Source: Flaccisagitta enflata (lineage: Eukaryota; Chaetognatha; Sagittoidea; Aphragmophora). From it: 64,000 nucleotides of DNA. Position 1 is the first letter of the stretch. The number at the start of each line of letters is the position of its first letter. Location of the stretch: positions 11,656,001 to 11,720,000 of the forward strand of contig OZ231127.1 in NCBI GenBank assembly GCA_965153355.1, read 5' to 3'. This document shows positions 50,985 to 62,384 of this stretch, piece after piece. Position numbers and translations under genes: made by a program. Below the pieces are notes generated by a model. That model had not been told where the DNA came from and did not search any database. It worked only from the letters and a program-made list of their open reading frames with translations.

Positions 50985-53550
50985 CCAATTTGCTTCCTCT
51001 TTATTTGTTTTTATATTGTTTGTATTTCACACAAGAAGTGTAGCACAGGTATGATAGAAGCGATATCAACGACGAATAAATAAAGAATTGCGGTATGACA
51101 AAGATTAGTTAACAATCAGTTTTACAGCATCAAGAAAGAGTTGAGTTAATAGTTCAGATAAATTAATCAGTAAATCAAAAATTTGTAAGCGAGCGTCATA
51201 GGACTGGCCTTGCGGACTCTATTCAGGAAACTGTTGCGTCTCTTTTCCACAAGTTGTTCCCATGTAGGGCGATTGAGAAACGTTTGTAATGCCGATACAC
51301 TCTCCGACCAGCGGTAGTGGAATATTTTTCGAAAGAGCGAATTGTACGCAACTCGTAATTGCCGGCGCTCATCGCGATTTGCCACATGAACAACCTCAAT
51401 GGCGTAGGTAAGGATTGGAACACAGTGGCTCTCCACAAGACGTAGCATCACAGTGTCGTTGGATTTTCCTTTGATTCTGAGGATAGAATTTGCGCAACGA
51501 AAGAATTTTTTCACTCTCTCTTTGACAGAGCAGTCAAAAACTTTTGCACTTTTGAGTGTAACGCCGAGATACACCCATTCCTCTACCCACTCAATCGGTT
51601 TGCCATTCAGCGTTATTGCTGCGCATAGAGATGTGTCGACTCTCCTCCCGAAATACAGACTTTTGGACTTCTTGGCGTTTAAGCAAATGTCCCATTCAAT
51701 GCAGTATTCTCCGCATAATTTAAGTAGTGACGTAAGACCTCGAATGGATGGCGCGAGAATAGCCATATCGTCGGCATAGAATAAAGCAGCCGCAAAGTTA
51801 TTTAGGAAGTAACATCCTTTCTTGCAGTCTTTCAATTTCAGCAATAGGTCGTCGACGTAGATGGAGTAAAAGTTAGGCGACAGGATGCCGCCTTGACGTA
51901 CACCAGCCGAGATGCAGAACCACTCACTAAATTCGTCACCCCATTTGACACGACATCTCAAATCGCTGTACCACGAAATGATGACATTGAGAAAATTAAG
52001 GGGAACCTTTCGCTCCATTAATTTGATGAAGAGTCCAGAATGGACGAGCCTATCAAAGGCTTTCGATGCATCCAGAAATGTACAGTAAACTCTACTGTCA
52101 TTATTGACGTAATATGTAACTGTTTCACGTAAACAGTGCAATGCATGGACGGTTGAGCTGTTCTTCTTAAAACCGAATTGGTATTGAGAAGTGGACAGAT
52201 GTTCAAGGAACGTATCCTTCAGAATGTGCTCAAAGATTTTGGACACAATTGGAGAAATTGTTATGCCGCGATAGTTCCCTGTATCACTGTGGTTGCCCTG
52301 TGAATCTTTGATCAAGGGTATCATGAAGCCCATTTGGAACTGTTTTGGCACAAACGAATGTCTTAGCATCATATTGAATATGGATGTGAGGCGAGATAAC
52401 AGATTAATCGGTGCATTGTGGAAGTGTTCTACCGAAATGCCATCTGCATCTGAACTTTTTCCCCCTTTCATGGAAAGAAGTGCATCGATCACATTGACTG
52501 TAGTGATGTTCGTCGAATTGCAATCACAATTTTCCATATGTTTCTCTGTGTAACGCATGTGCTCAAGTGTGAACTTTCTATTCAGCTCATCAACCTTGCA
52601 ACTATTGTTAGGTGTAGAGTTTTTCTCAAAACATTCCTCGAATGTATTTGCGATATCTTTTTTGGATGATATTCCATTCACCACTGGAGGCAAATCGCAT
52701 TTGTTTTTGTTGTACAATTGCCGCCAGGATCTCCAAAATGAATTTGTATCGTTGTGAGACAAAGATTCATGCAATTTATCCCAGGATTCCTGCTTTGGTG
52801 CTCGTTGGGCTGCTTTCATTGCTCTCTTATATGCAGCGCGGACTCGTAACCGTTCATCATTAATCGGCCCTTGGCGAGGTCGACCCTCATTTTTCCAAAT
52901 GGAGTGAATGTCAATGGAACTATTTTTCAGCTCAGTCAGTCCATTTGTCCACCAATCCTTTGCAACACCGGGTTTATGCCGTGGAAGAGAAGAATCAGCA
53001 GTCTTGAGGCAGCGTAAAATGTCATCGTATTCATCCTGAATGGTGTCTTTGCATGACTGATCAGAGCATAAGCAAGTTGACTCACACCGGTATACCATAT
53101 CAGGAGACGGAAGCTCATCTATGAGTGCCGTGAGCCGTTCAGTGTATCCATCAATTTGGTTGGCATTGTACTTGTTCCACCTAAGTGTGGGAACCTTTGC
53201 ATTTTTTTTGTTTTTATATGACTCCGATGGGAAAACCATTTTCAACTTCATCACTATTGGATAATGGTCAGAAACGTTATCTCCGTCGTCTAATATTGAG
53301 AAATTCGAAAGTTTGTCATCAAGAAGAGATGGACTAACAAGAAAATGATCTAACCATTTCTTTTGGTCGAGTGTCCGATGATGATATGTAACTGAGTTAT
53401 TTGGAAAGCGATTATCACAATATGCTAATCGATTTTTTGTTTTAAAGTCGTTCCAGTGTTGATCAACCGGCATGTGACCTTTTAACTCAGAATTAAAGTC
53501 ACCACCAATTATGTCTTGTTTGCTTATGTCTGCTTTTTCTTTCTTTTAGC
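50985..53550 (-). mobile_element. 5'-truncated CR1/L2-like LINE copy
   Basis: Extent of the element. The 3' UTR on minus carries TGTGCTACACTTCTTGTGTG (51048-51028), the counterpart of the stem-loop at 45056. It ends in an A-rich stretch near 50985. Confidence 0.75.
51167..53545 (-). CDS. CR1/L2-like LINE ORF2, 5'-truncated but open
   Basis: On minus the frame is open from about 53545 to the stop at 51167-51169, 768 codons from the first ATG (53473). It starts inside the endonuclease with IIGGDFNSELKGH, then LDHFLVSPSLLDD and SDHYPIVMKL. The RT blocks are YRGITISPIVSKIFEHI, VYCTFLDASKAFDRLVH, SAGVRQGGILSP and FYADDMAILAPS, all catalytic Asp present. A Cys-rich spot (CESTCLCSDQSC) lies between the domains. 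There are no frameshifts, so this copy is younger than the one at 41790. A TAA directly upstream and the loss of the first half of the endonuclease mark 5' truncation, usual for target-primed reverse transcription. It cannot move by itself. Confidence 0.9.
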   Translation of the reverse strand, partial: KKEKADISKQDIIGGDFNSELKGHMPVDQHWNDFKTKNRLAYCDNRFPNNSVTYHHRTLDQKKWLDHFLVSPSLLDDKLSNFSILDDGDNVSDHYPIVMKLKMVFPSESYKNKKNAKVPTLRWNKYNANQIDGYTERLTALIDELPSPDMVYRCESTCLCSDQSCKDTIQDEYDDILRCLKTADSSLPRHKPGVAKDWWTNGLTELKNSSIDIHSIWKNEGRPRQGPINDERLRVRAAYKRAMKAAQRAPKQESWDKLHESLSHNDTNSFWRSWRQLYNKNKCDLPPVVNGISSKKDIANTFEECFEKNSTPNNSCKVDELNRKFTLEHMRYTEKHMENCDCNSTNITTVNVIDALLSMKGGKSSDADGISVEHFHNAPINLLSRLTSIFNMMLRHSFVPKQFQMGFMIPLIKDSQGNHSDTGNYRGITISPIVSKIFEHILKDTFLEHLSTSQYQFGFKKNSSTVHALHCLRETVTYYVNNDSRVYCTFLDASKAFDRLVHSGLFIKLMERKVPLNFLNVIISWYSDLRCRVKWGDEFSEWFCISAGVRQGGILSPNFYSIYVDDLLLKLKDCKKGCYFLNNFAAALFYADDMAILAPSIRGLTSLLKLCGEYCIEWDICLNAKKSKSLYFGRRVDTSLCAAITLNGKPIEWVEEWVYLGVTLKSAKVFDCSVKERVKKFFRCANSILRIKGKSNDTVMLRLVESHCVPILTYAIEVVHVANRDERRQLRVAYNSLFRKIFHYRWSESVSALQTFLNRPTWEQLVEKRRNSFLNRVRKASPMTLAYKFLIY

Positions 53551-53624
53551 TTGATTTTTTCATTTCTGTTTCGTCGTCATTTCGTCTCCTCAATCTATTT
53601 GTCTGACTGCATGTTTGGCCGTCT

Positions 53625-53695
53625 GCCCGGTCTGCCCGGCCTGCCCGGCCTGCCCGGCCTGCCCGGCCTGCCCGGCCTGCCTGGCCCCCCGATGT
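53625..53695. repeat. 9-bp minisatellite GCCCGGCCT
   Basis: About seven units. The GLPGLPG reading is not a collagen gene. Confidence 0.9.
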
Positions 53696-53735
53696 GTGTG
53701 TGTGTGTGTGTATACATGTGTGTGTTTGTAGTGTG

Positions 53736-53767
<32 letters not shown>

Positions 53768-53793
53768 ACATCTTAATAATCTAATGATATAAG

Positions 53794-53824
<31 letters not shown>

Positions 53825-53909
53825 AGCCCGCTGTGTGTGTGTCTGTGCAGTCTGGTGTGGTGGCCTGTAGCCCAGGTTCTAAAGGCTCAGGCAGGTGGCC
53901 CAGTTCAGG

Positions 53910-53960
<51 letters not shown>
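53695..53960. repeat. (TG)n, (TA)n and (CT)n microsatellites
   Basis: TG at 53695-53735, TA at 53737-53768 and 53797-53822, CT at 53911-53957. Confidence 0.9.
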
Positions 53961-54099
53961 TTCTTACTTTCGCTCGTTGGCTTTTGTTTATGTACACCAT
54001 ATGTCTTGGCATGGAATGATTTTGTGGTGATGGAGGCTATGGTGATAGAGAAGGAGAGAGAATGAGGAGACGGAACAGAGACCGTCTGACTAATGCTTA

Positions 54100-54345
<246 letters not shown>

Positions 54346-55633
54346 CCATACTAGTAAAACAGGCTCATTGGGGATTTTAACATTACATCTTTTCATTTCA
54401 TTGTCTTTATGAAATAAACACACGAGAGTAGGTAACATTTTCTGCATATTTCTGATGTTATGAAACTATTTATATCCATTATTCATCATTTCATTATTTC
54501 AAGAGCTTTATGAGCTAGAGGAAATTGGAGAAAATAAAGGAAAATACTGGTTAAACTTCTACAGTTAGCATTTCAAATCATTCAATTTTTTGATCAAATC
54601 AATCAAATTTTTGTCTTTGTTCAATAAGATTCTTGAACATGGTGTCAAAATAGTCTTTGCTCATTTAGCCTGCTTTGTCACGCTTCCAATGAAATATAGA
54701 TTTTTACTTCTTAATCCACATTATTACTTGTCCATTTTTAAGAAAATCGTGAATCTGGATTGTCAAGGCCCATGATTAGTATATCTCTGGATTCAGGACC
54801 CTTGAACTATATTTGGCATAAGGCTTCTGGTCAGGTGTCCTAGTGATTTATATTTATAGAAAAGATGTGCAAGAATTAGGTCAATAGTAGTAAGTAGATT
54901 TGACTGATATATAAAGATGTAAAAAATAATGATTTTTTAAATTTTTCCAGACATTTAAACATTAATGAAGGAATCCGATCCAATATCGAAGATATCATGA
55001 GCTTTTTGTAATCTTAACTGATAATCCAAAAAATTCATTGATTTTTCTTAAAATTAAGCATTTTTTGTAGTAATGTCCATTTAGGTCGCCTTCTTTTAGG
55101 CAAGAAGCGAGTGGGAAATCAAGGAGATTTAGGTGCAAAAAAAGAGTGTCAGAATTTGCAAACCGTGATACACAGCATACTTACGGCTCGGAATTCATCT
55201 CAAATACAAAATTTTACGCATAATATACTAGATCTTTGATCCGAATGACCAGTATCATGTTTTTTTGCCCGTGAAATTTGATGTAAAATAAAGAACAAGG
55301 AAAAGTAGTCGGAAAATCATTGTTTGTGCCTCCAAATCGCATGGTAAATCGAAGGCATCAGGATGACATTCTAAAACATTGTCTGGGGAATCCAAATCTG
55401 GTTTCAGATTCTTTTTCCTATGACGCTGAAAAACGCTGTAAAATAAACCATGCAATGTTTTCTTGAGTAAATGTGAGTAAATGAAATATGCATAACTGAC
55501 GCAAACAAATTACAACACGTCTTTTGATGAGGCGGTTGACATTTGTTAGTTTTTTTGTTTTGTTTTTTTTTGCATAATGGCCGAGGTTCACACTTGTATC
55601 CTATATGCTTGTTGTCAGTTTGACTTTTTGACA
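54346..55633. other. No gene recognised
   Basis: AT-rich; TAATGTCCATTTAGGTCGCC near 55071 resembles TAATGTCCATTTAGGTCTAC near 57239, suggesting an unresolved dispersed repeat. Nothing else seen. Confidence 0.4.
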
Positions 55634-55814
55634 TACAGTTAAACCCTGCTCTAACGGATTTCAGGGTACTAACAAATTTTAATTATAAGCGGAATTCTGT
55701 TATAGCCAATATAAGAAAGAAAAGAACGACAATTGTTGAAGGGACTAAAAACTATTGTCTGTTCTAGGCAGAAATCCGTTAGAAGTGGGTCCGTTAGAGC
55801 GGGGTTCAACTGTA
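55634..55814. mobile_element. 181-bp MITE, TA-CAGTTGAACCCCGCT family, second copy
   Basis: Left TA-CAGTTAAACCCTGCTCTAA, right complementary to TA-CAGTTGAACCCCGCTCTAA. Same length and internal plan as 8179-8359. Confidence 0.8.
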
Positions 55815-56011
55815 TTCCATTTTATTGGTAAGTTGTGGCTCTCAATCGACTGAATGAGCCTTCAATCAAAATTGATAGGGTAAGTAAATTTGATAACTTC
55901 TACAACAAATATTTTTTTAATGATGATTTCTTTTCTTTTCTTTTCTCACAAAAAAATCTTAATAAATTTTTTTCATTTTTTATGATTTGAATTAGGATTA
56001 ATAAAAGAGTG

Positions 56012-56320
56012 TATTTATGTTTGTTTGAGCATGCAAATACTAGACAACATGTTTATGAGTGTAGCTTATCTTTGTGGGTGTTTTTGAGGATTCCAGCTCA
56101 TTAAGCTCATTTAGCTCATTAAGCCAGTCTTTCTTTTTGGATTTTAAATGCGATAAATGAATAAATACTTTGATACATGTTTAAGCAAGCAAATACCAGT
56201 AAGCATGTCAGTGAGCATGGCTGGTCCTCTGTAAGAGTGGTTTTGAGTACTTAAGGTCAACAAGCTCATTTGGCTCAGTCTTTTTTTTCTCTTATTTTCA
56301 GCACGATCAATACATACAAT
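56012..56320. repeat. Diverged ~150-bp tandem duplication
   Basis: Both halves contain AAGCAAGCAAATAC/GAGCATGCAAATAC, GTGAGCATGGCT/ATGAGTGTAGCT and GCTCATTTGGCTC/GCTCATTTAGCTC in the same order. Confidence 0.5.
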
Positions 56321-56399
56321 TGCCTATGATTTAATCTCACATTATGAAGAATTGCGATAACTGAAGACAAAAACATGGTGGAGAGGGGTGAATGCTAAC

Positions 56400-56584
56400 T
56401 TTTTTTTGTCGCGTGCTACGCGACTCTACACCCCGCTTTGTTGGTTTGTCCGTCGGTCCATCTGTCACACTTTACTTTTATGCGGTCTTTGGCCTCACTG
56501 CTCCTGCCCAAGTGATCAAGTGACCTCAAATACAGCCCCTGCCCACCCGCACGCGACTGGGGTAGCCGTGTATCCAGCCTTGTT
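56400..56584 (+). mobile_element. HHR copy, full, tail B
   Basis: TTTTTTTGTCGCGTGCTACG, CGACTCTACACCCCGCTTTG, GGTC/GTCC units, CACACTTTACTTTTATGCGG, CTCACTGCTCCTGCCCAAGT, CCCCTGCCCACCCGCACGCG, GGTAGCCGTGTATCCAGCCT. 56586-57540 has only an HHR-like fragment at about 57425-57500. Confidence 0.75.
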
Positions 56585-57539
56585 CCGCACTGCAAAAGCG
56601 GCCATGACTGGTATCATTGTAAAATAGAATCAAGTGTGAATAGAAAAGTGAGGTTGGAAACTGGGTACACTCATTCTCTGTCAGGCATGCTAAAATTGCA
56701 AATAGCGGCTTGCACGCTAAACAGTATCATTAAATCAAGGCCTGAGTATTGCAACTTTAAAGATAAAGCTAGATACCCAAAATTGGTCGCGACTTAGAGT
56801 TGTTTAAACTTAAAAATGCAACCAATCTGGGGTTTTTAGCTCAACTTGATTATGAGCAGTGCTCTTTCAAAGTTGATGCTCATTTCTCAGCAAAGGAAAT
56901 TCTTTATTGCAATTTAAAGCGGATCTAGATGTAAGAAACTCAATAAAAAAGCTTTTGAGTGTTCTGATTGTTGTTATGTGAAGGAAAGTTGTAAAGTTTA
57001 TCAATCTGAGAGATTTTATAAAAAAAATCGGTAGTATGAGCCGTTTCAACATCACATTTCACTTATCTTATCATCAAGAAAAAAGTGCCAGAAAATGACT
57101 GCACAGTGTTTGTTGGTTTTAGTGATTGTATTTTTCTGAAATTAGTAAAAAAGGCCAAAAATGAATTTTTTTGATAATGTTGATGTATTTACGAGCTGAT
57201 CCATACATCATATGCCATATATGGCCATTTTGTACATTAATGTCCATTTAGGTCTACTTCTTTCACTCTAAATTGCCAGAAAACCTGTCATATGGACCGG
57301 TAATGTATGCTCAAATGCTACCATGACCATTCTACTTAGTTTGAGCCATATAGCAGAGATGAAAATTTTCACCCAAATACCCAAGGAGCCATCTATATAT
57401 CTAGCGCAATCTGTGGCCCTTAGTGCAACGGACGGACAAAGCCTCTCAGAAAATCGCTGGCCCACGACAAAACAAGCCCAAGAGGCCAACAGTCGCGTGC
57501 TAAGTTACACAAAACTACACAACTTCATACTACACACAA

Positions 57540-57872
57540 CTTCATAACTTCATACTACATACTTAACTTCATAACTTCATACTACATACTTAACATACTA
57601 CATACTTACTACATACTTACATACTACACGCTTACTTACATACTTACATACTTACATTATTACATACTTGCCTCATTACATACTTACATATTTACATACT
57701 TACATACATACATACATACTTACATATTTACTTACATATTTACATACAAACTACATACTTATATACTTACGTACATACTTACTTACATACATACTTACTT
57801 ACATACTTACATACTTACATACTTACTTACTTACATACATACTTACATACATACATACTTACATACATACGC

Positions 57873-57905
<33 letters not shown>

Positions 57906-58990
57906 CATACATACATACATACATACATACTTAAATACTTAAATACTTACATACATACTTACATACTTACATACTTACTTACATATTTACATACTTACAT
58001 ACATACTTACATACATACTTACATACTTATCATATACTACTTCATATACCTAGCATACCATTTTCTACATACTTTACTTACATACTTACTCATGCATACT
58101 TACACACCTACCTACTTATATACATACTTACTTACATACTTATATACTTATATACTTACTTTACCCACACACTCATTATTAATTTACATACTACGTACTT
58201 ACATACCTATACTTACATATACTTACATACTTACATACTTACATACTTACATATTTACTTTCATACTTACATATTTACTTACATACTTACATACTTATTT
58301 ACATACTTACATACTTTCATATATTCCACAGATACTTACTTTACATACCATTTACATACTCTATATACATATCTTCACATACTACCTACTACATACTTAC
58401 TGGTAATTTACTACATACTTTACCTACATTAATCTTCATATACTTTGCTCCACTTACATACTTTATTGTACCTTATATTTACTTTTACATAATTTAGACA
58501 TACCTTCATATACTTACATCCTGTTTATATACCTACATACTTACTTACTTACATACTTACATACATCTTACATACCAATATACTCACATACTACATAATT
58601 TATCTACTTACATACTTATAGATATATAAGCCACATACTTACTCACATACTTGATACTTACCAACATACTTAAATAGCACCACGTACTTACATACCTGTT
58701 ATTACTTATGACATACTTACATACTTACCACATACTGCACACTTACATGCTTTACCACATACATACTACATACTTACATGCTTACTTACATACTTACATA
58801 CTTACATTATACCTTCATACTTTACTTCACATAATTACGGCATACTTACATACTTACTCATATACCAACATACTTACATACTTACATACTACTTACTTTA
58901 CATACTTTACATGTACTTAATATATATACACTTACATACTACCTATATACTCAAGATACTTACGTGTATTTACATACTTACATATTTACT
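57540..58990. repeat. (TACATACT)n degenerate microsatellite, ~1.45 kb
   Basis: TACATACTTACATACATAC in irregular order, more regular at 57660-58020, more degenerate rightwards. Frames rich in Tyr, Thr, His and Leu are artefacts. Confidence 0.95.
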
Positions 58991-59969
58991 TACATACACA
59001 ACACACATTTACTAAATTATTCTGTTTACCATTAAAATACTCCCACACTATGCCCACCCCCACAACACTGAATATGTCCAGGACACTCCAAATACTCCCA
59101 AAAATACCCAAAATACCCAAACTACCCAAAATTAACTAAAACACTAAAAAATATCCAAAATACCCTAGTACTATAATCATAATAACCTTTAAAATTTAGA
59201 GTGCCCTTGAAGTACCCTAAAGTACTTTAAAATGCACCCTAGAGCACCTTTTAGCTAACTTAGCAAAACCGATCATCTCACCAAAAGCAACCATGATGAT
59301 AGCGACCAATACATGCTACCTCGACAGATCCCTATCCCTGACAATCGATCAGTCCATTTATAGTTCATCATCACGCAGTGACATGGAAAAATTAACATTT
59401 CACTGACAAGACTTTTATTGCAACTTTTAACGAATTGACAGTAAACAATGTAAGGAATATGCGAGAAATACAATGTAATTACATTATTCCGTCAGTTCAT
59501 TCGTTGTTCCTCTCCCTCTTTCTGATTTGCTACAATCTGACACACTTAGCACACTTTTCAATTCAATCCACACTTATCTGATGGACCAACGGATGGACAG
59601 TCTTATTGCTTGTCCCGGACTAAAAATGGAGAAACCCTCCAAGCTATCCATGATTACTTCCTTTTTTTAATAGGACAGTAATCATTCAATCAAAACCTGT
59701 ACGTGTAGCCATCAATGGCATCGCGTTACGTTCAATAGGCTAGCATACTTTTTGACAAGCCCAATGTTTTTTACAGCGAAAGAATTAAAACAGGCGTCCC
59801 CTGGCGGAGGAAAGATCACCACGAAGCAACAGCCGCACCTGTGTGCGTGTGCGTGTGCGTGTGTGTGAGATGACCTCAACCGGAAAGTTGTAGAGCCGCG
59901 TGGCACGACTGAGAGGCGGCGTTCCGGCACTTTTTGAAATGAGACTCTCCTCAGTCCATGATTACTCAC
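58991..59969. other. No gene recognised; AAATACCCAAA words and an HHR fragment
   Basis: 59085-59240 has irregular AAATACCCAAAATACC repeats. 59584-59628 is an HHR minus fragment ending GTCCCGGACTAAAAATGG. The frame at 59712-59969 lacks support beyond the exon border below. Confidence 0.45.
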
Positions 59970-60057
59970 GATGCAGACACGTTTTGTAATGCTCTTGATT
60001 CACGGCGTGCCGCGGGCAGCAGAGTTCACTGCTCGCTTCGTATTGGTTCTGGTCAGA
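59970..60057 (-). CDS. Probable internal exon of an unidentified gene
   Basis: On minus CCTTTGTTTCAG|TCTGACC at the upper end and CTGCATC|GTGAGTAAT at the lower end are strong splice sites. The 88 bases read SDQNQYEASSELCCPRHAV and NQEHYKTCLH without a stop (phase 0 to 1). The CCPRH...CL pattern suggests a small Cys-containing protein, but I do not recognise it. Neighbouring exons were not found. Confidence 0.5.
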
Positions 60058-60199
60058 CTGAAACAAAGGAAAACTACAAATGCAAATTTTGATGAATTAG
60101 AAAACAGCTAAAGTGAAGAATTACGGTCAATTTTCTCTCTCTCTCTCTCTTTGTATATAGAAAAACCACTTTCACGTATGCACGACACACATGGCTAAG

Positions 60200-60202
<3 letters not shown>

Positions 60203-60289
<87 letters not shown>

Positions 60290-60290
60290 A
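60203..60290. repeat. (CA)n microsatellite
   Basis: About 43 CA dinucleotides. Confidence 0.95.
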
Positions 60291-60446
60291 TAATGTGATA
60301 CTAGCAGCATTTGCCTGAGGAAATTTTTGCAAGAAGATTCCTTACTATTTTTTATGCCACATAACAATGGAGAATTGTTCTTGCTCCATTGCTATCTAGG
60401 TTGTAGCTGCAGTGGCCAAAAACAGTTGGTATTAATGCAACTTCAG

Positions 60447-60567
60447 TCAATGGGCGGGTGGGCAGGACTTAAAAACACCCCGATTTTGTAGACAGCATTT
60501 GCAGATCATTGGACCAATCAACAGACTGACCGACCTCATAATGCCTTCCATTGTCCCTGTCTAAAAT
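60447..60567 (-). mobile_element. HHR copy, degraded, minus
   Basis: CAATGGGCGGGTGGGCAGGA, CCAATCAACAGACTGACCGA, CCTCATAATGCCTTCCATTG, TCCCTGTCTAAAATAATT. Order as in other minus copies; the hairpin is lost. 60570-61065 holds nothing else recognisable. Confidence 0.45.
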
Positions 60568-61069
60568 AATTCTTTCCTTGTCATGGCGTTTTAGCCAGGC
60601 TGCCTCGTCATTCCTCTTTCTCACTCTCTCACGTCTTTCTACTTTCACTCTCTACCTCTCACCACTCTCTTGATTTTTTAACTCCCTCTTCTTAATTGAG
60701 TTTAAGTGTTCTGCGCATTCAAAAAGGTAAGTGTGGGTCCTTGAAATATTATCATGTCCAGATTTAGATTGATACTTCATTTAGATAAGGTATAGACGAA
60801 TCGAAAACAGTGTCAAAATCCACTGTTACTTATTTCATTGCAATAAAAGAACACCGGCACAAAAAAGTCTCCAAGTATAAATGATCTTACTTATCTCGGC
60901 TTTGTGGCCTCATGACAAAGCCTTCTGATGGACCAACAGCTCTGAAAAAGAAAAATAAAATTCATTCAAGGAAAAAAATTAAAGAAAGAGAAATCCTTGA
61001 TGTGTCTAGCAGGTTGAAAGCGATTAAGAGCAATTTTAACGCTTCTTCCGTTTTACGCTGTTTAGTCTC

Positions 61070-61240
61070 ATATGCACCAACGGACCAACGGACGGACGGA
61101 CGGACAAAGCCTCTTATCGAGTCGCTCTTCCGCGACTAAAAAAAAGGATTATTTGTGATTATGGCAGATAACAGAGCGTTACCGACTGACGGACCGATGG
61201 ACAGAGAATCGTGTTAAGGATGGTTGTCGTACCTAAAAAG
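61070..61240 (-). mobile_element. Two HHR head fragments
   Basis: ACGGACGGACGGACAAAGCC, TCTTATCGAGTCGCTCTTCC, GCGACTAAAAA (head end near 61140), and a second diverged head GACGGACCGATGGACAGAGA ... TCGTACCTAAAAA near 61185-61238. Confidence 0.6.
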
Positions 61241-61469
61241 GATAGGAGAGGCAAAGAAGAAAGGTAAACAACCAGACAAACAGAGTGAGAGAGATCACAG
61301 AGACCTAAGAACGAAGATCATTGTCATCCCACGCGCGACAAAGGCGACGATTTACGTCCGAGTTACCGTCGCTTTTCAACGCCCAGTGAGCAAATCTGAG
61401 TAAAGTTTGTATTTCGCCAAATAACCAGAATTTGGCTGACATAGAGAAGGAAGAGAACTCTAGGCGACT

Positions 61470-61470
61470 T

Positions 61471-61511
<41 letters not shown>

Positions 61512-61545
61512 GGACAGAAATAGAGAGAGGAAGACAGAGAGAGAG

Positions 61546-61597
<52 letters not shown>
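61470..61597. repeat. (GA)n microsatellite
   Basis: GA with ACGGACAGAAAT interruption. 61600-62380 holds no recognised gene. Confidence 0.9.
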
Positions 61598-62384
61598 AAA
61601 GAGTGAGCAGGCGCGGCCGCGGCCCGACAAGCGGCCAGTCAATCAGAACCCCAAAATTGCCAAAGCCAAAGTTTTACATTACGTCGAATCCTTGATCAAA
61701 CAGTCGGTAAGGGAATATCACAAGAAATCTATATTAAGGGAGTACGAGTGTAGGGCGAGTCAAAATCTCGCCTCAGATACCTGATTTTCATGTTAGTGGG
61801 CCCAAAATATGAGGTTTTCCACCAATTTTGGGGCTGTCACTCAAAAAATACCCTATGGATGGCCCCAAAAACCGATTTTTGCATTATTCTTGACGTTTTA
61901 TTATCGTTTTTTAGCATTTTTTTATAGATAGTTAAAATTTCTAAAAATTTTTTTTATTGTTCAAACTACTGTTGTTCATACCATGCCTCAGTAGCATTCT
62001 TCATGCCAAAAAAAAAATAGCTAGAAATTTTAAGTATCAGCAGGTAAAAAATGATAAAGATTGCAGAAAAATGGGCAAAAAGGGAAAATTGTTACTGAAA
62101 TCAATATATCTAGCTATTCAAATAGCTCCTAGCCATGATTTTAATAAAACCTAGCAAACTCTAAGTTAAGCTAGTGATCTGTAATGAAATAGTAATCATT
62201 TCATCAATTAAATAACTCAATCCTATTCAAACAAAGTTCCTTGAAACAGCAGTGCAATCATCCAATTCATAAGATTTTTGTAAGAGGGAGAGTTAAATCA
62301 TAGGTCAGATCATGAATGGTCATGAATTTTTCTTAACCTTCACTATGCTACTATTCTTGGGCATTAGAGGTGATAAATTATCCT

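Noticed and set aside
53551-53784. Collagen-like GLPGLPG protein
   Set aside because: Only about seven 9-bp units, flanked by TG and TA microsatellites.
57668-58920. Tyr/Thr/His-rich proteins
   Set aside because: Translations of the TACATACT repeat.
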